Shown here one piece after another: positions 56,150 through 64,000 of a stretch of DNA of 64,000 nt. Source of the stretch: Theocolax elegans. Its lineage: Eukaryota > Arthropoda > Insecta > Hymenoptera > Cerocephalidae. The stretch covers positions 74,241,986 to 74,305,985 of the forward strand of contig CM047426.1 of the NCBI GenBank assembly GCA_026168455.1, read 5' to 3'. The translations under genes were made by a program, and so were the position numbers. Under the pieces are notes generated by a model. That model was given only the letters and a program-made list of their open reading frames with translations, was not told the DNA's origin and ran no database searches. Every line of letters begins with the position of its first letter. Position 1 is the first letter of the stretch.

Positions 56150-57330
56150 AAAAAAAGAGTCGAAGGTATAAATAAAAGAGTTTATTGGAAGAGAAGATCG
56201 AGTCGATGAATTGTTAATTTTTACAATGCGAGGAGGATTAGCCAACTAGTCAACGTGAATTTGGATAGAATAGAATTTGAAATAGTAGATAGAAGTGGAG
56301 AAGAGCGGGTTTCGAAAGAGAAACGAGTAAAATTCGAGGATGATCTCCGATTGAAAAGTAGTGTGCGAGCGAGTAGGTATCCGAGAGTACCTAATCGAAA
56401 CGGCGATTAAACCGAAACGTATCAGTCTCGCGCGTCGCGCGCGTATAGAATTGTTAACCTCGAAAAATAATGACTAGTGTGTCACTGGAGTGAGGAGCAG
56501 AACCTCCGACAAGTATATATATATATATATATGCGCGTATGCGTCTCTCTCTCTCTCTCTTTTTTCACTCGCTCGGTCACTCTCGGTGTCTCTCTCCCAC
56601 TACCAAGGTATCTTTATCCGTTGATTCGTGTAGAACGGTTAATGGTTTTGGCGGGTATGGGACAACCCGGGCGTCGTTAAATAATTATGTTGTACCTCTC
56701 GAATCGAGATCCGTGAACGTCGCCTGTTGCTCCGATAACTAAGTAGTATTATTTATCTATCTGTTCTCTCTGTCACTTGGACACTCACTCGCGCACTCTC
56801 ATCACACGCGGCTAGAGCATCGCTCCTTCGGGAGGGCTATATACCTATACATGTATACGATCTTGGGAAGAGAGACGAGAAAACGGCTGTGTCTCTCGTT
56901 CGGATACGAACCGAGTGGAATCCGAGTGGTAGAGACTCCAGCGGCCGCGACGAGACTACTGCCGCCGCCGCCACCGCGCTTGGTTCACCTCGCTCCTCGC
57001 TCCTCGCTGCTGCTGCTGCTGCTGCTGTCATGGAGTGTGGCACGTACGTACGAGCGAGCGAGCGAGCGAGCGAACAACACCGAGAGAGAGAGAGAGAGAG
57101 AGAGAAAAGAAGATTGGACGGACGGGTTATACCCAGCCCGCGTGTGCTCCGAGCGTAACGACAGCGCCTTTCTTTCGAAAGCTCGAGCCGCTCGAGCCGC
57201 TCTGGTGTACCTGTGCGTATATATCGACTACTGGACTCGCTGGAGAATCGTTGAACTTTATCACTGTCGGTAAACGTGCAACTTGCCTTTGTCGATCGTT
57301 CGCTCGAGCTTCGGCTATTCTAAACTAATA
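56150..57330. promoter_or_regulatory. GC/CpG-rich promoter-like block with GAGA, TGC and CGAG repeats
   Basis: This is the most GC- and CpG-rich non-coding block in the window. It carries TA then TC repeats (56513-56561), CCG (about 56959-56977), TGC (57005-57028), CGAG (57051-57072) and GA (57081-57104) runs. These are typical of large insect promoters and 5' UTRs. On the minus strand a consensus donor GTGAGT lies at 56788-56783, and on the plus strand a donor GTAAAC lies at 57270. A bidirectional promoter with untranslated exons is therefore plausible. The minus transcript could be a distal Itpr leader. The plus one could serve the OB-fold gene at 58113 or a gene not seen here. Confidence 0.5.
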
Positions 57331-58112
57331 TTCAAATATACCTATATTTAATTCCTTTCGACGAACCTGCCGCACTCTCCATTTCCATTAATATTTATGT
57401 ATATTATTATAATTATCTAACAATTGGATACATTCTATTTATAAAATGTCAATTTTAATAATAATATGAAATAATAAAATATTCAAAACATGTGCTTTAT
57501 TGTACAATCTGAGATATTGCTAAGAGACACTCCTGATATATGGGTAGTGCCTGATCACAAAAGTTTTTTAAATTACAAGTCAAATGATTGGAATACCAAG
57601 ATTTCAAATAATAAAATGTACGTCGACACTCAGATCTTCGCGATAGACTGGTGTGTGCCTTCGATCTACGCGATTCGACCATATAAAATATTATACAAAA
57701 AAGAAAATCGGAGTTACCGCAATCACAAGTGTGTATATCGCGCGTACGATATATATTTACAAAATGTAACGATATTTACAAGGTATAAATTGTTAATATT
57801 TTTATTCCGGTGCCGGTAAATTCAAATTTACTTTTGGACGATTCTATTCCAAGAATAAGACAAGCTATTAAGAATATATACAGTTTGAAAAGGGATATTA
57901 TTATTTGAATAGTCCCCCACTTGTCTAGTGTTCAGTTCACTACAAAAGTATGTATACAAACATGGAGTGATATACAAAGTGTCGAGCCAGTCTTTTTACA
58001 CACTTGACGTTTATACATAACGAATCCTTTATATTTTAAACAATTTATATAATTTTATGCGTCTGTATTTTGTACTCGTAGTGTTTATTTTTGTTTTTGT
58101 AACGTTAAAATT

Positions 58113-59454
58113 ATGACTGATGTGGGAATTGACAATTTTACCCCTAACGAAGCAGTGGATTCGGTTACTTTTGGTGCAATTGTGTAAGTATATATATATA
58201 CCTGTGTATATAAATGTACCGCGTCTAATTACGATAATTACGAAATGAACAAACAATTACGAGGAATGTAAACAATAAACAAATATTGTTAATTAATTAT
58301 TCCAGCGAAATGGTGGGGTACGTAGATGAGATTGAAAGTGATACAAATTTACCTCGATCGAAATATCACAAATTTTTAGTAAACAATGGTCGAGGAAGAC
58401 GAGTACAAGTCGTTGCGTGGAACGAATTAATTCCCACTGTTCAAGGGATTATAAATTTATACACGGTATGTTATTAACACTCTGCGCCTCTGAACGCAAT
58501 TTAATGTTAACCGTAATATTGATTGTTCATCGATTAATCAAATTTTAGGTTGTGCATGTAAGGAGAGTGGTAGTCAGTAAACTAATGCACCCAATTTATA
58601 ATCTCGGTAATGTTAATTACGAGTTGTTGATACAAAGCGAAAGTATTATTACGACATTTGCACCGCTTAATGATGATAGATACGTCATTTTAACTACTAT
58701 AAGGGAGTCGGTAGAGAAGAAGGGTTTTAAAATTCGTAAGTATATTCATTTCAAATGCGTTATGAAGTAAAGTCTTTCAATTCTCAATTGACTCTAGGAA
58801 TTTTTAATCTAAAAATTTCTCACTATTTAAAATTTTTTATTCCCACAATATAAATATTTAAACGTTATAATAGTGGCTTATCTACTACAAAAATTTAATA
58901 AAATTCCATCAATTATCGTTCACTAACCATGTAAATACAATGAATTGTGTTCATGTATACTTACATATATGTTTACACAATAAAGAAAATAAATTTAATC
59001 ATTTTAATAAAATGTTGGTTTATATGTATTTGATAAAGTGTGCAATTGAATAAATAAATAAATAAGAAAAACCATTATAAGCGTATCTAATAATAAAAAA
59101 AATCAAAATTGATTTATAGGAGTGGAAGGATATATGAAGACAAAATTTCATAAAAAGAAAAAAAGTAACGGAAAATATTACCTGGGGTGTATAACAGACG
59201 GTCTCTACCAATTGGATTTAAAAGTAACAGGCGATCCATCCCCGTTAAAGCTGCGAGTGGGACAAGCTATCAGCGTTATAGGCGTGGTAGATTGCAAATA
59301 CAACAAGCCACCAAGACTAGAGGTCGAAAAAATCGAGCACATTAAACCATTGGAAAAAGGAGATTTGCCGTTGTCGTACGTTTACCTTGGTAACAGATAT
59401 CCGAATCGAAACGTAAAGCCGCCAAAAATCAAAACGCGACAAAATACCGATTAA
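58113..59454 (+). CDS. Small protein with two probable OB folds, function not recognised
   Basis: Four exons (58113-58183, 58306-58465, 58549-58735 and 59120-59454) encode 250 aa with intact splice phases. The N-terminal half (about 20-130) alternates beta-like segments: FGAIVEMVGYVDEIE, KFLVNNGRGRRVQVVAWNEL, then TVVHVRRVVVSK after INLY. The C-terminal half (about 140-235) repeats the theme: RVEGYMKTKF, YYLGCITDGLYQLDLKV, then LRVGQAISVIGVVDCKY and PRLEVEKIEHI. This pattern of a barrel with a lid between strands resembles the single-stranded nucleic-acid-binding OB folds of the RPA and telomere-protein type. A basic stretch (HKKKKSNGK) lies in the second fold. There is no signal peptide. I do not recognise a specific orthologue; the OB assignment is inferred from strand pattern, not from a diagnostic motif. 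Its 3' end converges with the next gene. Confidence 0.75.
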
Positions 59455-59627
59455 AATTTTAATAACTACACGGCTCTCGTGTATTGTATACATACTTAAG
59501 TAATTGACACACTTCGTTTCGACAATAGATAAATACATAACGAATGATGGTTTTAAATTAACAATATTTATTAGAGTACAATGTGTATGTAAGTAAGGTA
59601 AAAAAAAAGAAAAGATTGGGTATCATT

Positions 59628-61918
59628 TTATATTTTTTTCCGTATGTAAGAGTTGACTAACTCCCCTAACCATTTGGCCCACTTAACCGCTTGTTGCCTA
59701 GCCTCTTCTTGTATCTGGCCGCAATTAAAACTAGATACTTTGTAAGATATCAACCGATGCACTATGTTATTAATGTGCTCGCGAACAATGTGAGACACAT
59801 ATGAAGTAGCAAAGGATTTTTCATAAAACACCAGTCCTTCTAATACTTGGCTATCGACATTCCCAAGTTTGAGTATGTGTAACTGCGAGAGCGACGCGTT
59901 ACACCGACTTGTATCGAAATCAATGATTGCTCGAAATATTATCTTTGTCACGTTGATCTTTGCTATGCCATTGTAGTCTCGATCGCTCAACTGAAATTAC
60001 AATAGCCATTAAGCAAAACCAAACTACTCGGAATACCCAATAGCGTAAACGAAATCTTTTGTTTAAACTTAAACAAAATAATTTACCTTGAATATAACGG
60101 ACACGTTTATGTCTGTTAATCGATAAACGATATCTACATTGACCTTTTTATTCACTTCGGTAACTATATTGTTTCTCAGCCTTTCCGTTTTCGCAAAATT
60201 ACTGAAATATATCATACCGTCAAATTTTAGTTTGTTTATTACACTTTTTTTCTTCGACCGTCTACTTTATGTTTTGTAAATTTTAACAAACTTACTTAAA
60301 GGTTCCATTGATCACTGTATAATTAACTACATTGTTACTTATTGGGTAGCTAAAATTACCTTTAATCCTTGGAAGCCTTGCTTCACTATTCGTCAATGAA
60401 TGTGCTATTTTGAATACAATAAAATCAGATATTGCATTTACTGTATTCTGCAAATAGTATAAGATATGCAATAATTGTATCACTGCGTGTTTACACAAAA
60501 TTTGTATACCTAAATGTATCGTACGTCTGTGTGTACGCGTTACAAACATGTTATTCAAAAGTTACCAATCGAAGTTTACACTTCGCCAAAATGTAAAAAC
60601 GTTATCGTTTACAATGAGAAAAAAATACATTAAGAATAAGGTTTAATACACATTTAGCGAGAGGTGGCATACCATAGATCGCTGTCTAATCGAGTTAATT
60701 TTTACATTTATTCAACTAAATTTAGTGTTTTATGAAATATTCAAATAGGGGAACATTAGATAATTGAATAACATGTCAATATGATAATATACAAATCAAT
60801 AGATAAAATAAACCTTTAAAAATGTTCGTATGGGAAACTATATATTTTTGGAACAAACAATTTTAAAGATGCAATTGAAATATACGTTTGAAACTTCGTG
60901 TATTTGAATTTTGCATAAAATTATCCTTAAGTAAGTGTAAAAATTAATATTTTTGGTTCGTCCATCAGGTATGCCATCTCCTTAATTAACTTTTAAATAT
61001 ATAACATTGAAAACGTTTATAGTATTTTGTATACCTGCAACTTCTGTTCGATCGTCACTGATTTTTTCCGATATTTTATTTCATTTTTAACTATTTCGCC
61101 GTTTTCGTTTGAAAATGGCTTGCATAATTCTGCCTGGTTACAAGGCAGTGCTAAATATTTTATTTCGTCTTCGAACTCTGGCTGTAAACCTAATCTAACA
61201 AGTAAATAAATATCTTTATTATAAGATACCTCGCGTGTCACTGATTTATAATTTTATTTTTTCCACTTCCTTTTCTCTACGCGCAAGATTATTAAACTTA
61301 CCTTGTATGATCCTTGGTTAAAACAAAATTACAGTAATGCCTTACGTCGTTCGAGTCGTAAATTTCCTAAATTAAACAGTTTAAATATATGTATCAGTTA
61401 TATTAGACTTCAATGGTTGACGTTAACAAAATGTGTAATTACCGTTTCACGTTCAACGCGAATTTTACTCGAAGTTGTGTATTTAGCAGCTGTTTTCGAG
61501 AACAATACTGTACCGTATTTTAACGAAGCTGAAAGAAAATGATTTCGTAAATATAAGAAAGTATAACGCAAATATAAAACACGTACGAGCATTGTTTTAC
61601 TTGCCATCAAAAGTTACGTTATTCAGGCGAATATCATAAATTTTTGGATCTTGGAGATCATCGATGTTGTAAGAAAAATGCACCTCGGGACGATAGATGG
61701 TTACCAGTCGACGATTTCTCAGACCAACGTCTATACTTTTATTCGACCTACAGACTGAAATGCGTAATGCGATTTAACTGGATTCCATATAGATTGCGTG
61801 AAATGTATAAAAAAATATAATATATATTGAATAGGCGTATCTTACACGTATGCTCTGGTAGTGCATTAACGATCATCGTACTAAAAGTAATACATGTTAA
61901 GTAAAATATTGACATCAT
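59628..61918 (-). CDS. Secreted allergen-7-like (TULIP-type) lipid-binding protein
   Basis: Eight exons in gene order: 61918-61846, 61754-61605, 61528-61443, 61366-61302, 61194-61035, 60447-60296, 60201-60087 and 59990-59628 (stop included), 387 aa. A signal peptide starts MMSIFYLTCITFSTMIVNA. The C-terminal exon contains RCNASLSQLHILKLGN and FNCGQI, probably a disulphide pair, followed by a helical tail. The protein matches the plus-strand neighbour in exon number and in all intron phases (1,1,0,2,0,2,0), so they are duplicates. Intron 2 must begin with GC (GAT G|GCAAGT); the adjacent GT breaks the frame. I assign the family from resemblance to insect group-7-allergen-like secreted proteins, which have a lipid-cradling fold; this is moderately sure. 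A poly(A) signal (AATAAA, minus strand) lies at 59572-59567. Confidence 0.85.
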
Positions 61919-62244
61919 CGTTATTCAGTAATAACTTTCAACTTTTATTAAATTTATACACTGAGTACTAATGGACGGTATATACAATTTGTACAAGCGG
62001 AAAACATTTGGAATAATAACTTGGATTTAACTTGAATTATATTGATGTTTGTAAAACTCGATAAAATTAATAGTTAAATCATGTCCCTGATAGTCATTAA
62101 CGATTTAATGTTGATAAACTTGAAGATAAACGATATTTTATGAAACAATACTATACCTATATCTTTAAGAAATTTATTTATCAGTTTCTTTAAAATTTCA
62201 ATTAAATTTGTATATATATAGTTTATATCTGTAGATCGGTAAAT
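61919..62244. promoter_or_regulatory. Shared divergent promoter of the two allergen-7-like genes
   Basis: Only 326 bp separate the two start codons. On the minus strand TATAAA is at 61958-61953, about 35 bp before the minus-gene ATG. On the plus strand an AT run (TATATATATA, 62211-62220) lies just before the plus-gene ATG at 62245, so the true plus-strand TATA position is uncertain. The spacing implies joint regulation. Confidence 0.55.
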
Positions 62245-64000
62245 ATGATCAAAATATTTAAAAGTTGTATTGTTTTATTAACGATTTTTTTGACACTATT
62301 GTCTACGAGTCTATCGAGCGACGAATTCGCTATATGTAAGTTAGAATATTGTCAAAATCGTAAATATATATTCTTTATATAATTTATCGTTATCTGTAAA
62401 TCTTCTTCACTCCGTTATATTACAGCGTGTCAACCACAAGGAAATTTTAAAGTTCGTAGTAAAAGCGGTAAAATATTTAACATTTACGACGTTAATATAA
62501 AAACAAATCTTTACAATGCGGAAAGCGAATGCACATACACAAATCCGAGGATAACTGGGGAAAACGTAGTTCCATCGCACCTTCACCAACAATTCGAACG
62601 CTACACGACGAATCTGATTGAATTTACAGGTGATCAACGATTCAATTCAATTTACTACCATATATAGTTTATACAAATTAATTATATGTATTTAACAGGT
62701 TTCGTGAGACCGGAAGATGAAGTCGCGAAGCAAAAGAAACATATCGAACATCATAATAATTTAACAATCACCGTTCAATATCACAAAGTGCGTATAAAAT
62801 TTCGTTATTTTCAATTCCACAATCTTTCTATTTGATTTCATTAAATCTTACGTTATCAGGACATTGATTACAAAGGTGACATCGATTACGTTTGGAAGAA
62901 ACACTGCAGCATAGGTTTCCTCGAAAACTTTGTAAGGTAAAATTGATAGACATTACATTTAACCACTAGCAACGTTGCGAGTGTTGCGACTACTAAAATC
63001 GACTCGTACTTTTCCCAATATCAAATTTCAGCTCAAGCCTTGATGAAATTGTTGAAAGTTTAATCTTGCATTTAATTGAATCCTGCATTCAAACGCACCT
63101 TTGTCAAAAAATTGATCCAATGGAATGGCGGCCCTACGATATTCAAGTAAATACATTTACATTCATCGAATTGACAAATAATTTTATCTTCTATACAAAG
63201 TTATTATTTAATACATAGAGTTCGATCAACGACATAGGAGATAGTATCGGACAATTGATTATTTCGACTTTTATATTACCAAACACGCAAATACCGGATA
63301 TTGAAACGTCTTACGAACATACATTCGCTAATTTTGGTTTTACATCATTAAAAACTACTGCACTTATCCATGGAAGAAATGCATCGATTGTGTAATAATT
63401 ATTGTTACAAAATATATAGCTTATGCATATGTAATTATTTAATTTTGCTTAACGCGTTAAAATAATATTCAAAACGTTTATTTCGCACAGAACACCGCCG
63501 AGTATTAAAAGATCTGGAGATGTTCGAATTGGTCATGATAATTACCGATTTATGCTAAGTATCGATTTTAGTCTGTACGATATTGTATTGAATTTTAAAA
63601 ATATTTCGGTAAGTAATTTTAAAATACTAAATTTCAAATTAAAATATTAAACTTATAGTGAAAACTAACTATTTATTTATTTTGTCTTTAAGGTAAAAGT
63701 ATCCTTTGTGACCAGTAGTGGAGAAGCAACCGCTTACGTTGAAAGAGTATCGTTTAGCGCAACCGTTGCATTTGATTACAACGTAGAGCCGTGTAGAGCT
63801 AGCTTAGATGACTTCGACATTTACGATTTTGGGGATATAATAATTGATAATACTAAAATGTCCCTCTACCAACTGAATAACCAATCGTCAAGCATAGTAA
63901 ATAGAGTTGTATTATCAGCGGCAAATAACGTGACTACCAAAATATTGCAAGACCATTTGGCAAGTTTAAATTGTGACGAATTCTCTTACTCTCGTGATAA
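62245..64000 (+). CDS. Second secreted allergen-7-like protein, 3' end off the window
   Basis: The exons are 62245-62335, 62426-62629, 62699-62787, 62860-62936, 63032-63146, 63219-63391, 63491-63608 and 63693 onwards. The open frame runs past base 64000. A signal peptide begins MIKIFKSCIVLLTIFLTLLS, and cleavage near SSDEF is plausible. Exon phases are the same as in the minus-strand neighbour. The last exon carries EPCRASLDDFDIYDFGD and LNCDEF, aligning with the cysteine pair of the paralogue. Several N-glycosylation motifs (NLT, NAS, NIS, NQS, NVT) fit a secreted protein. The exon is 308 nt so far, against 363 nt in the paralogue, so the stop is probably within about 100 nt of the edge. Protein identity to the paralogue is low, so the duplication is old. 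Confidence 0.85.

Noticed and set aside
56851..57273. Plus-strand ORF of 140 codons with poly-Leu and Arg/Glu runs
   Set aside because: It is driven by TGC, CGAG and GA microsatellites, with no domain and no supporting exon structure.

Overview
This window is AT-rich eukaryotic DNA with spliced genes, and it most probably comes from a hymenopteran insect (bee or other aculeate). The evidence is the odorant-receptor family, the insect-type inositol trisphosphate receptor, the insect allergen-7-like secreted proteins, and the short AT-rich introns. I joined exons by hand, checking splice sites and codon phase, so the gene models below are conceptual.

Layout. (1) About 1-42.9 kb, minus strand: one very large gene, the IP3 receptor calcium channel (Itpr). 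I trace 37 coding exons totalling 7038 nt (2346 codons), from the ATG at 42927 down to the first membrane segments at 120. The rest of the channel lies beyond the left edge. (2) Two intact enzyme genes sit in opposite orientation inside Itpr introns: a PLP-dependent kynurenine aminotransferase-like gene (11904-14206) and an aldo-keto reductase with a signal peptide (32347-34892). (3) 43-46 kb: non-coding, with a possible Itpr 5' exon. (4) 46.5-51.8 kb, plus strand: a complete nine-exon odorant receptor. (5) 51.8-58 kb: non-coding, with an inverted-repeat element whose two arms carry related short ORFs, and a GC-rich promoter-like block at 56.2-57.3 kb. (6) 58.1-59.5 kb, plus strand: a small protein with two probable OB folds. 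(7) 59.6-64 kb: two divergent paralogues of a secreted allergen-7/TULIP-like lipid-binding family that share a 326-bp intergenic promoter. The right-hand one runs off the window.

Mobile DNA is sparse but clear: a tRNA-headed SINE with a perfect 13-bp target duplication, a 5S-rRNA-headed SINE in an odorant-receptor intron, a 393-bp MITE with 152-bp inverted arms flanked by TA, and the foldback element.

The neighbouring genes do not form a pathway. Itpr releases ER calcium, the aminotransferase belongs to tryptophan/kynurenine metabolism, the aldo-keto reductase is probably in the secretory route or extracellular, the receptor is chemosensory, and the allergen-7-like pair is secreted. I found no clearly novel multi-gene system. 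The best candidates for novelty are the foldback element, the secreted aldo-keto reductase, the two GC-AG introns, the OB-fold protein and a GC-rich possible alternative Itpr exon.
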